Under the pieces are notes generated by a model. That model saw only the letters and a list, made by a program, of their open reading frames with translations. It did no database searches and was not told the origin of the DNA. A stretch of 64,000 nucleotides of DNA from Dipteris shenzhenensis. Its lineage: Eukaryota; Polypodiophyta; Polypodiopsida; Gleicheniales. Of the stretch, positions 11,206 to 20,334 are shown piece after piece. The stretch lies in the NCBI GenBank assembly GCA_047967505.1, contig CM106539.1; one strand, given 5' to 3'. How positions within the stretch are numbered: the stretch's first letter is position 1; each line of letters begins with the position of its first letter. Both the position numbers and the translations under genes were made by a program.

Positions 11206-11488
11206 TGTGAAGCACACTTAGTGCTATGAGATGTCTAGACCATGACACAGGTGATGATGTAATGCAAGGCCCCCACTTGGGGAGGTGCCTTTGATGTAGG
11301 AGTCCCTATGATGTAGGGATTGATTTCCTTTGATATAGGAGAGGTGCCTATGATCTATGCCACCCTCTCTCCCATTCTATAAAAGAGAGGCTTCCCTCTT
11401 AAATCAATGGAACACTTACTCTTTGGTTCATTCTTGTGTCCTCATTCCCTCTTGCCATGATGCACCTCTTCTCTCCCACTCCCCAACA
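11206..11488 (+). repeat. LTR (5') of a + strand retroelement
   Basis: The LTR ends CCCCAACA at 11488, followed after two bases by a tRNA-iMet-type primer-binding site. A TATA box (TATAAAAG, 11378-11385) lies in the sense orientation. The left end is uncertain because TG-rich microsatellite sequence adjoins it; TGTGAAGCACAC near 11206 is the best candidate. No matching 3' LTR was identified. Confidence 0.6.
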
Positions 11489-11490
11489 TG

Positions 11491-11503
11491 TGGTATCAAA
11501 GCC
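11491..11503 (+). other. Primer-binding site, tRNA-iMet type
   Basis: TGGTATCAAAGCC differs at one position from the common plant initiator-Met primer-binding site TGGTATCAGAGCC. It sits just inside an LTR end. Confidence 0.75.
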
Positions 11504-12055
11504 ACCTTGTGCCCCTAGCCTACCCTAGCTCCAAAGCGCTATCTCATCATCTTCTTCTTCACCCTCCACCTTCTTCCACATTTTGTCCTTTTTCCATTCA
11601 GAGCTTATAGAGCTCAATATGTCCGCTATACGCGACCATTGACCGAGCCCTCTCTGATGTAGATCAACCTTAGTAGGGTGCACCTCCAGCTCCAAGCTTG
11701 ACGTGGAATTGTCTGTCTACCGCCCGTGCCAACAATCCCTTCGTTTGGCGACCTTTCGTGTAATTCCGTCCATAGCCGCGACCATTCGTCAATTTCTCTT
11801 AGCCACAGGTGGGCGACACTACAAGCTATCATGTGTCCAAGTTTGAGGCCCTATAGTTTCTGCAACGAGGAGCATTTGCATTTTCCACAGTCGAGAAAGA
11901 CGCAGCTACAGCAAAAGACTTGGTGCAATATTGTGCAATTCCTCTCAGGTGGACAACCTTCGGTATATGTGCTTTCTTTTTGCATTGAAAGCCCTTTGAA
12001 TTGAGCTTCCAGCTGTGAGAAACCAAGCCTCCAAATATGCAACTTTCTAGACTAT
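11504..12055. other. Retroelement leader, no gene recognised
   Basis: This is the interval between the primer-binding site and the small conserved ORF. It is pyrimidine-rich at first (near 11540-11600) and has no coding motif. Confidence 0.4.
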
Positions 12056-12316
12056 GTGAAGAAGTCCAAGTCAACAAGAAGGACAAAGATCAGGGTTAAG
12101 AAAACTCCTTCCAAGAGACTTTGGGAAAAGCCTACTCGATATTTTCATGCCAAGAATTTAGTATTTTCTGAGTACCTAGCCAATAACTTGCATGTGTATG
12201 GTGAGGGAGACTTGTTTGTTAAGAAAAGCATGCCAAATCTGGTTGAAGAGAGAACCCCATCAGCAAATGAAGTCACAAACTTTGTGGTAGAAGAAAATAA
12301 AGATTTTATCTTTTAA
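12056..12316 (+). CDS. Small conserved ORF in a retroelement, function unknown
   Basis: An 86-codon ORF rich in Lys/Arg at its N-terminus. Residues ~17-55 match the minus-strand ORF at 42030-42347 with the shared pattern K(T/S)P-KRLWEKPT-Y--AK-L-FSE--A-NLH-YGEGD. Both copies lie in the sense direction inside LTR elements that have a tRNA-iMet primer-binding site and no gag or pol nearby. The conservation of this block between two otherwise different elements suggests it was once selected. I do not recognise a domain. It could be a captured host-gene fragment, or a divergent element protein. The start is the first ATG; the true frame may begin upstream near 12030. Confidence 0.45.
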   Translation: MKKSKSTRRTKIRVKKTPSKRLWEKPTRYFHAKNLVFSEYLANNLHVYGEGDLFVKKSMPNLVEERTPSANEVTNFVVEENKDFIF

Positions 12317-12879
12317 GGTTGAATATCTTTGAACTTTTATCATCACTTGGTCATGTTATCAATTTTGAGATTTTCTGTCTGGATTAGTACTCCAAAAAGA
12401 ATGTTATTTCTTAAACTACGCCTTGCAAAGCTTTCCAGGTCTGGTCTCTTTACGAAAATCCTTGACAAGGCACGACAACCCACTTTTCAAGCTTTTTCAC
12501 ACTAGTCACAACAGCGCACTTTCCAAGCTTTTTTCAAGTTGACACCGTGCTCAAGGAGTTGAATCTTTCTGGTGAAGATAGCTTGGTCATTACCCAACCC
12601 CAACATACCTCTGGCCCCAATCTCAACCAAAAGTGGCCTCGCCACTTTTGCTGAAGTCAATGCATGGAATTCAACCAGAGATTATCCAGCGATGAACTCG
12701 TAAATGTAACCAAGCTTGTTAAAATTGAAGGAATCACACACTTTCACCTTCACCAAGTCAACATTCTCATCATAGAAAACAAACTCAGAATCAAGGTAGT
12801 CTTTGATCAGCAATGGCATTGCATACGTCTCCGACATGCTACTTTGTGCAGCTTGGACGAGGTTTTGCTAGAGCCCTGT
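12317..12879. other. No recognisable gene
   Basis: Sequence downstream of the small ORF. No LTR end, primer site or protein motif was recognised. Confidence 0.4.
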
Positions 12880-13187
12880 GAAGGAACATGGTGGAGAGGA
12901 GAGGGTAGGCTAGGGAGAGAGAAGATAATACTCAAATGGAAACATAATGAAAGTGAAAGGAAATGAAAAGGAGCAATAGACCAAAATGGAAAGGCTCACA
13001 TTGATAAGCTTGATGTAGACTCCTTGATGTGTGTTGATGTGACACACAAGTACAATCATATATAGGATAGACACACTCTAGAATACCAAAGTGTATATGG
13101 GATATCTCCCAATATGCCACATGGCACTCACACATAAGAGTCTACTAGAACTCCTAGTAGAACACACTAAAACACACTAAACTTGAT
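12880..13187 (-). repeat. Diverged LTR of the 13188-16091 element family
   Basis: It begins TGAAGGAACATGG and contains AAGCTTGATGTAGACT and the TATGGGATATCTCCCAATATG block, matching the order of blocks in the LTR at 15777-16091 at reduced identity. It directly abuts the next LTR at 13188, and its far end is not clear. Confidence 0.5.
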
Positions 13188-13343
13188 TGAAGGAACATGT
13201 GGCAAGCTATCTCTAGGAAAGGAAAGGAAATATTGCAAGCATAATGGAAATGAACTCAAATGGAAATAGGCAATAGCAATGAACCAAAATAAGTGCTAGG
13301 GACCTAGGACACACAAATACACTCACTTTGACTTCATACTCCA
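13188..13343 (-). repeat. 3' LTR, internally deleted (156 bp)
   Basis: The two ends match 15777-16091 (TGAAGGAACATG ... ACTCCA), but the middle is missing. After GAACCAAAAT the sequence jumps to AAGTGCTAGGGACCTAGG, which is found ~155 bp further on in the full LTR. On the minus strand a purine tract (GGAGGGATAT) precedes it. Confidence 0.7.
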
Positions 13344-14181
13344 ATATCCCTCCATGAAGGAAAGGTGAGGGACTATTGGAATAAAGCCAAGAACAGAACA
13401 TAACAATTATGGAGTCTACTTCTCTGTGCACCCCAAGTAGCTCAAAGGCTCAAATGAAGCATGGCTACGTGATCAACACATCGGTCTAGGGAATGCACCA
13501 ACATCCTGGAACTCGGCCAGGCCTGATAGAGGGACCCATCAAAGCCAATAGAAAGACTCCCACAATACATCCCCCCTTGGCTTCATAACAGGACTTGGTA
13601 GGAAGCCACACACCACTCATAAAGGAAATAAAACTTCATTTAAGGAGGACTCCTTTATTGACGCAAGGACACAAGACTCATTATTACAAGAATTTATGGG
13701 GGACTACTCAGGGCAGAGTACCCAAGCACACATAGAATAGATCAGAAACAAAAGTCCCGATCATTAGGTACATAGACCTCTGAATGGAGAGAGAGATCTC
13801 TGATGTCAATCTCTTTTCAACACGAGTCCTATGACTTTTGTCTTGACTCTTTAATGTCGATTATAAGTCATTCTTACAACTTTTGGCTAGGTATATCGTC
13901 TCTGATTGCTCAAGTGGGTGGAATGTGTTGATTGGCTATGCTCCTAGCAAGGGTATGCTTTCCCCAATGAATGCAGTAGATGCTTCACCTATCCTTCAGG
14001 CCACAACATAGGTGAATTTTGTTTGAGTTTAGGTGTCAAAGCGTGGTTTCCTCTCTCATATGTTATCAAGTCTCAGTTGTTGCAATTGCTAGTTGGTGTT
14101 TTCACAATTATTTAGATTAGTTAGCTCAGGTGTATGTTGAATTGTTTGGTTACAAATGCTAGTTGGTGTTTTCAGAATTAT

Positions 14182-14990
14182 TTAGAGAGCATGAGTCGGT
14201 ATCGAAGCATTATCTTCTTCTTCGTCTTCACTTGTTCCAGCCCCAACCAAGTTGGCATGATCTTTGTTTTGTTGGTTGGCAAGCTTCTTGAAGCAAGGTT
14301 CCTCGGCGTGAGCAAGCTTCCCACAGTGAGTGCATTTGAAAGGCTTGAATTTGCCTTTGCCCTTGGAGTAGAGTGCACTGGAGTCCGGAGTGTCTGCATA
14401 CCATCTTTCATGATCAATGAGCATAGAAACCATAGGCTCATAACCCATTTGTGTCACACGCAATGCTAGTATGATCTCCCGGTACATAGAAATTTCCTCA
14501 ATGCTCAAGAGGAGCACATCAACTTGATCATCTTTCCCTACAAGGGCCTTCAGACTAGCAAGCTGAGTTCCATATGATTCAAGTGAGCAAGAAGAGAGTC
14601 TTCATGCTTCATTTGCAGCTTGAAGAATTCCTATCTTAGGAATACCTTTGAATTGATGACTTTGTTGCCGAACAATCCTTCAAACTTAGCCCATAATTCA
14701 TGAGCAGTGGAATCAAAATCAAAATGATAAATAACTTCATCACCTAACCCCAAACCAATGAGAGAAAGAGCTTTGTCATTCAGATTCTCCCAGTGTGCAA
14801 TTTTCTTTTCATCTAATAGTGGCTTTCTCTCCTTGCCACTAACAATATGCCACACTCCATCTTTCATAAGTACAAGACGCATCTTTGTTTGCCACGTAGG
14901 GTAGTTCTTACCAGAAAACTTCTCGAACGAAATGATAGTTGATTTGGAAGACTCTATGGTTGGAAAAGAGTAGAAATGAAAGTGTAACTA
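14182..14990 (-). pseudogene. Copia-type gag with CCHC zinc knuckle
   Basis: Read on the minus strand, the N-terminal part (14882-14631) has the copia gag pattern DGVWHIVSGKERKP ... HWENLNDKALSLIGLGLGD ... AHELWAKFEGLFG. The C-terminal part (14517-14182) has MGYEPMVSMLIDHERWY and the knuckle CTHCGKLAHAEEPC (C-x2-C-x4-H-x4-C) near 14320, followed by an acidic tail. A frame break separates the halves near 14520-14630. Gag would package element RNA into particles. No protease follows. Confidence 0.78.
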
Positions 14991-15761
14991 TGGAAAGATC
15001 ACCTTGGTAAGTTCTTCATGAGCTAAAGCAGGTCTGGAGCTTCTTCATTTGGCAGACAGATGTAGAAGTGGAGCAAAAATTTCTAGGCAGAGTAGAAGGA
15101 CATGGCGGGCAAAAGTTGTAAAATTAATAGCAGCTCCAAGAGAATGACCGGCAGCAGCATACAGGCACCATGTTGCAAGCAGAAGGAGCAAATGGCAGGC
15201 TGGATCAGAGGTCAACGATGAAGAGAATGGACAGCTCCATGTTGAGCTGGCTGCATCATGCTTGGGCTGTCAAATCATTGAGCTCAAGAACAAAATCCGC
15301 GCGTAGAAACAAATTTCGTCACTTCTTGCAGGAGTTATAACTTTTCACAGAAAACTCGGATTGCAATGATGTAAAAACGAATTTTGTAGTACTCAAGGTC
15401 CTTTACAACTTTACTGAAGACATAGAGCCATGATTCTGCCTCCAGATCCGTATAGAAGCGTCACATCGTCCACAGGTCACAAAAAGAGCAATAGAAACAG
15501 CACCACTCTGGGACGTCTTTGTAGCTAAAGGAAGGACAAGAGAGGTGGCAGATCATGGCATGGTGAAGAGAGGCGGTGATCGATGTAGATCACCTCCTCC
15601 AAAAGCTCCAAACAATGGTGAGGCTAAGGGAGGGGAAACTGGAAAGGAAAGAGGAGAAACGAGTGTCTTCCAAGGAGGAGAAGGGGAGAGTAGCGTCATT
15701 GGCCTCCCTCACCTCATCCTCTTGGAAGGGAAAGGAAAAGAGAGAGCAAGGCTAGGAGCAT

Positions 15762-15774
15762 GGCTCTGATATCA
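15762..15774 (-). other. Primer-binding site, tRNA-iMet type
   Basis: On the minus strand it reads TGATATCAGAGCC, one mismatch from TGGTATCAGAGCC, two bases inside the LTR boundary at 15777. Confidence 0.78.
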
Positions 15775-15776
15775 CA

Positions 15777-16091
15777 TGAAGGAACATGTGGCAAGCTATC
15801 TCTAGGAAAGGAAAGGAAAGATTGCAAGCATAATGGAAATGAACTCAAATGAAGTAGGCAATAGCAATGAACCAAAATACTCACATGTAGATAGCTTGAT
15901 GTTGACTAATATGAAAAGACTCAAGACTAGTACAAGACTATATAGTGTGAGTCTCTAGACTCTAGAAAGTCACAATGCATATGGGATAATCTCCCATATG
16001 ACACATGGCACTGTCTAGGACTCACTAGACTATAAGATAAGTCCTAGGGACCTAGGACACACAAATACACTCACTTTGACTTCATATTCCA
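15777..16091 (-). repeat. 5' LTR (315 bp)
   Basis: The ends are TGAAGGAAC and TATTCCA on the + strand (TG...CA), with a primer-binding site on one side and purine-rich sequence on the other (TATCCCCCCATGAAGG, the complement of a polypurine tract). It therefore serves as the 5' LTR of the left element and also looks like the 3' LTR of the partial copy to its right. Confidence 0.72.
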
Positions 16092-16879
16092 ATATCCCCC
16101 CATGAAGGAAAGGTGAGGGACTATTGGAATGAAGCCAAGAATAGAACATAACAATGATGAAGTCTACTTCTCTGTGCACCCCAAGTAGCTCAGAGGCTCA
16201 AATGAAGCATGGCTACCTGACCAACACATCGGTCTAGGGAATGCACCAACATCCTGGAACTCGGCCAGGCTTGATAGAGAGACCCATCAAAGCCAATAGA
16301 AAGACTCCCACAATACATCCCCCCATGGCTTCATAATAGGACTTGGTAGGAAGCCACACACCACTCATAAAGGAAATAAAACTTCATTTGAGGAGGACTA
16401 TGCAAGGGTGAGTACCTTTATTGACTCAAGGAAACAAGACTCATTATTACAAAAAATTTTGGGGGACTACTCAGGGCAAAGTACCCAAGCACACATAGAA
16501 TAGATCAGAAACAAAAGTCCCAATCATCAGGTACATAGACCTCTGAATGGAGAGAGAGATCTCTGATGTTGGCAGTGAGAGCATGAGTCGGTGTCGAAGC
16601 ATTATCTTCTTCTTCGTCTTCACTTGTTGCAGCCCCAACCAAGTTGGCATGATTTTTGTTTTATTGGTTGGCAAGCTTCTTGAAGCAAGGATCCTCGGTG
16701 TGAGCAAGCTTCCCACAGTGATTCCATTTGAAAGGCTTGAATTTTCCTTTGCCCTCGGAGTATAGTGCACTGGAGTCCAGAGTGTGTGCATACCATCTTT
16801 CATGATCAATGAGCATAGCAACCATAGGCTCATAACCCATTTGTGTCACACGCAATGCTGATATGATCTCCCGGTACAC
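16092..16879 (-). repeat. Second, partial copy of the gag-only element interior
   Basis: The sequence repeats 13344-14490 at high identity, starting with the polypurine tract and including the gag knuckle. It lacks ~380 bp present at 13803-14187, and the join falls after ATCTCTGATGT. It ends abruptly near 16879, where LINE sequence starts. The order is therefore LTR, interior, LTR, truncated interior. Confidence 0.75.
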
Positions 16880-17230
16880 TGAGTGTCGCCGTACAATGAA
16901 AGTTGGATCTGGATCATGTCCCTCAAAAAACACCTGTGGGCCAGTAAGAGATAACCAAGCCATTGAACCCCAGGTCATATAGAAAGGTGCTGTATGAAAG
17001 ATGCTGAAAATCCTAGCAACACCTTTCCAGATCGTCCTCGCCTGACTGCACTCCCAAAGGCAATGGTGTACTGACTCAACTGCCATGTGAGAATGAGGAC
17101 AAGTAGGGTCAGCCTTGAACCTAGATCTCCACAGGTTCATTGCAATCCCTGCATGAATAGAAAGCCAAAAGAAAAGAGTGATCTTTCTATTCCTGAGGGA
17201 TTTCCAGAGCCTACGCAAAATTTTTTCCAC
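16661..17230 (-). pseudogene. Chimeric ORF: LINE zf-RVT fused in frame to copia gag
   Basis: A single open frame of ~190 codons on the minus strand. The N-terminal ~118 residues are a family-B LINE C-terminus (RRLWKSLRNRKITLFFWL, SHMAVESVHHCLWECSQARTIW, FYMTWGSMAWLSLTGPQV). The rest, from YREIISALRVTQMGYEP, is the gag segment with the knuckle W-N-H-C-G-K-L-A-H-T-E-D-P-C, where the first Cys of C-x2-C is replaced by Trp. The junction is near 16879. It is probably an accident of insertion; expression is unknown. Confidence 0.7.
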
Positions 17231-17275
17231 ACAACTGCGGAAATCTGAAAACTATCCCAACGTGAACTCTGGATA
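16880..17275 (-). mobile_element. LINE family B fragment (zf-RVT)
   Basis: Minus-strand fragment matching the last third of LINE B ORF2. It extends upstream of the chimeric ORF to about 17275, where WDSFQISAVVWKK-like sequence is readable in another frame. No tail or target duplication is evident. Confidence 0.75.
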
Positions 17276-17603
17276 AGGAATGAACACAAAATAAGTGATA
17301 GTACTTCTAGTGACCCCTATGTATATATATGGACCCACAGTGTCACATAATAAGAGCAAGTCTAAATGACAGAAATAAATCTAGACTTGCATACATGTCC
17401 ATACCAGTGACATAAATGTCCTACAAAGAATACGTTTCACCACAACATGTTTTTTGTCCTTCATCTTATTATGAATAGAGCAGCCTGATGAGGGATGGTA
17501 TATGGCCGATAGAGTGATCTACAATTACAAAATTTCTGAGATTACTTGTCGTAATTTATGCAGTTGGGGATGTAGGAGTGTGTACGTGGGATGTAGGACT
17601 GTG
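17276..17603. other. No recognisable gene; host gene intron by inference
   Basis: AT-rich sequence left of the chromovirus. The TATAT target duplication occupies 17604-17608. Because the matching flank at 31614 leads into a spliced exon, this stretch is probably intron. Confidence 0.4.
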
Positions 17604-17608
17604 TATAT

Positions 17609-18068
17609 TGTTACGCTCTAGCCGAGGTAGCATGACCTCGGAAGAATCAGTCGACATTTCCCTTACAGGATCTATGTTTGCAATGTATTTGTTTGCACTT
17701 CATGTAAATGATCGAGAGGGCGTTAATGTCAAGGTCCTAGGTGAGGGTTGATAGCACCAGACTAGGTGGATCTAAGGCTAAGGGCCTAATGCAAGAAATG
17801 TGCCTAGGGGCAAAGGAAATTAAAGTATCCCAAGAGAGGGGTGAAAAGATGCATTAGTAAGGCCCTATAATGATGACATGTGGCATCTAGATCCATCCAG
17901 GGAGATGGGGCTTGTTGAAGCTAGTGAGAGAAGGAGAAGTGGGCTTTTACGTGAATATGGATCTTTGGACTCTCTGTGAGCTCTCACGCTTCAGCAAGGT
18001 TGGCTGGGTGGAACAATATTGGTGCTACTCCCGTGATCTGCATGTAGTTAGAATAGAAGAGTATAACA
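17609..18068 (+). repeat. 5' LTR of the chromovirus
   Basis: TGTTA...TAACA ends, 460 bp. A possible TATA element (CCTATAATG) lies near 17866. The primer-binding site follows after two bases. Confidence 0.95.
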
Positions 18069-18070
18069 TT

Positions 18071-18083
18071 TGGTATCATAGCC
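18071..18083 (+). other. Primer-binding site, tRNA-iMet type
   Basis: TGGTATCATAGCC, one mismatch from the common plant initiator-Met site, two bases after the LTR end. Confidence 0.85.
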
Positions 18084-19396
18084 CAGGCTAGGAAGTTGCG
18101 TGTGAAGGAGGTGCGGAATTGTTCGTGGGTTTGACGGAGGGGCTTGATCGACGCTGGCCTACGCAGACAGCGTTGAATTGAGAGACCTGCGAAGGAGGGA
18201 GGGGATCTGGTAATCAGATGATACGTGATCGACGAATCTTGGAGCGGATAGCAGGTTGGAGCGCAGGCGTGACGATGAACGACATATCTATTCGGTGGTC
18301 CTCCCGCGTTGGCTAGCAGGAGCTTGCGGTGTGTTAGGTGACTGTTCGTAATATTTGCTCGTGACCTCCACGCGACGGGCTGATCGACGAATTACGAGGT
18401 GTTGTTGCCCGTGGTCTACGACGGAGTGAAGGCTTAACAAGGGCTCGTGTTACGGGTGGTCTTCGATGAGATTCGTAGATGGGCGACGCGCAGGCAGGAT
18501 TATGGAGGATCTGGGAGCCTGTGAAAATATGTTTCGTCACATCTCCCGCTCTCTGGCTACGTGACTAGCTGGCCCGTAATAGAATTCAACCTGTTTCCCA
18601 ACGGACTCACAGTCATAGCCTTCTAAGGCCACGCAGACAGCGTGTAGGCTCAGACAAATTCCAAGCAGAGAGCTACGCCTTGGCAGAAAAAAAAAAAAGA
18701 AGAGCGCATCATTTGTTTGTGGAGCTGAGGCGTGTATACCGTCTGTTTCATTTGATATCACAAGGGTATCAAATCGAGAGGCAGGAGTGAGCAAGACCAG
18801 GGAGCATCAATTTTTCCTTCATTATAAAATTTCAGTTTTTAGTATACAGCTTATTATTCCGTACAGCAGAGTTTGCAGTTTATTATGCCTGTGTATGTAC
18901 CTGTGTGTTTCAGTCTGTGTGTTTCAGTCAGAGTTAATTTGCAGAAATTTCCCTAGTATAGGGAAAAGCGGGATTTGGATATATGCCTGTGTCAAATGCC
19001 TAGTTAGTGTGAAGCTGGGATTGCAGGTATTCCCTAGTATAGGGAATTGTGTCAGAGTGCCAGTACCCGGAATTTTGTTAGTCTGTAAATACAGTGTTCT
19101 AGCGGTGTTTAAAAAAAAAAAACAAAAACAAAAACAAAACAAAACACCCATTGACCTGAATGGAAGCAAAAGAAGGGGCTTCCAGAAGGGACCCTGGTGA
19201 GTCAAGAGTCCGGCCGACCCAACAGGTGTCGCGCCCAGTAGCTCACACCTTATCTGGCAGGATTGCGTTACTTGAGGATGCCTTGCAGCAGTTATTAGCG
19301 CAACAGTTATAGGCCAATGCAAGGCAGTCTGAACTTAGAAGAGTGATACATAGTATGTCTGCCAGACCTTCTCGAGATGAGTAAGGAAAGGCTCCA
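18084..19396 (+). other. Chromovirus leader (untranslated)
   Basis: A long leader between primer site and gag. It contains an A-rich tract with AAAAC repeats (19110-19145) and no coding motif. Gag-like sequence may start slightly earlier than 19397. Confidence 0.5.
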
Positions 19397-20325
19397 ATGG
19401 AACCGGAGTCTAGTGTCCATACGGTCGAGCCTAGAAAGGCTAAAGTACCTAATATTGCCAATTACAGGCCGGAAAAGTATTCTGGTCGGATGAATGACCG
19501 TAGTTCTGATGTCATTGAGACCTGGTTACACAAATGGGACGAGGCGTTCGCCATTTGTGAAATCAAAAGTGATATCAAAAAGATCTGCGAGGCCACCCAC
19601 ATGTTTAGTGAGGCAGCGGATCGGCGGTGGATTAAACAACAGAAAGATGGTATAGCATCCACTACTTGGGAGGGGTTTAAAAGAGAATTCAGGAAACACT
19701 TCTTACCTCCTGACGAAGCATCCCGAGCTTGGGATCAGTATAGAAACCTTTGTTAGAGAAATTTGTCAGTGGCAGAATACACTGATAAGTTTCGAGAGAG
19801 CGTAATGAAGGTTGATGAACCCGTGCCTCAATCAATCCAAGTGAAAGATTTCATATTTGGATTGAATGATCGGATTAAAATGGAAGTTCGGGCTAAGTAT
19901 GCGAACACGTTCGATGATGCAATAGCCATAGCCCTGAACTATGAAGATGCCAAGGCAGCAGGCCAAGTGGGTTTGCGCAGGTCGGAACCCAGTATGGGTA
20001 CCAGAAGAAATCTGGGTTTAAAAAGAAATGGATTAGTAAAGGGAGTGGTTCTCAGCCGAGTGGTCAAGCCAAGCAGGCGAAACCAGCTGAAACTCCTAGA
20101 TCAAGTACCACCATTGGAGTGAAGAGGAAAGTAACACCAATGGCAGCCCGGGCTTGGTGTAAGTCTCCCTTAAACCCAGAGCAAAGAGAAAAAGCGAGGA
20201 GAGAAGGCTTGTGTTTTGGATGCCTTCAGCCTCATCAGTGGAAGGATTGTCCACGGAATAAGGATCGTCGGATGGCTGAGATGGTAGTCTCAGAATGCAA
20301 CATGGAAATGGAGGAAAGTCTTTGA
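19397..20325 (+). pseudogene. Chromovirus gag
   Basis: Retrotransposon gag region: NYRPEKYSGR, ETWLHKWDEAFAI, ATHMFSEAADRRW, FKREFRKHFLPPD, then after a TAG at 19754-19756 the same frame continues with LSVAEYTDKF and VKDFIFGLNDRIKMEVR. A frame change occurs between ~20000 and 20119. The zinc knuckle CFGCLQPHQWKDC (C-x2-C-x3-H-x4-C) is near 20215-20255, preceded by Lys/Arg-rich sequence. A TGA at 20323-20325 is in frame with pol. Gag would form the particle and bind RNA. Confidence 0.88.
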
Positions 20326-20334
20326 GCGGAAGAG

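Larger units (their letters stand above)
13188..16091 (-). mobile_element. Non-autonomous copia-like LTR element with gag only
   Basis: A minus-strand element of ~2.9 kb. The right LTR (15777-16091) is 5' on the minus strand. It is followed by a primer-binding site, a gag region (14990 to 14180), a noncoding part and a polypurine tract, then the left LTR. No protease, integrase, RT or RNase H motifs are present, so the element would need enzymes in trans. The left LTR lacks ~155 bp of the middle. A second partial copy of the same interior begins again right after the right LTR (16092 onward). Confidence 0.75.

Noticed and set aside
12664-12966. 100-codon + strand ORF
   Set aside because: No motif; overlaps the start of a diverged LTR.
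17240-17280. Possible upstream exon of the sialidase-like gene (YPNVNSG in one frame, resembling a pre-GIDG segment)
   Set aside because: No GT donor follows, and the region is explained as minus-strand LINE B sequence.
18787-19200. 137-codon ORF in the chromovirus leader
   Set aside because: Passes through an A-rich AAAAC repeat tract and has no motif; lies in the untranslated leader upstream of gag.
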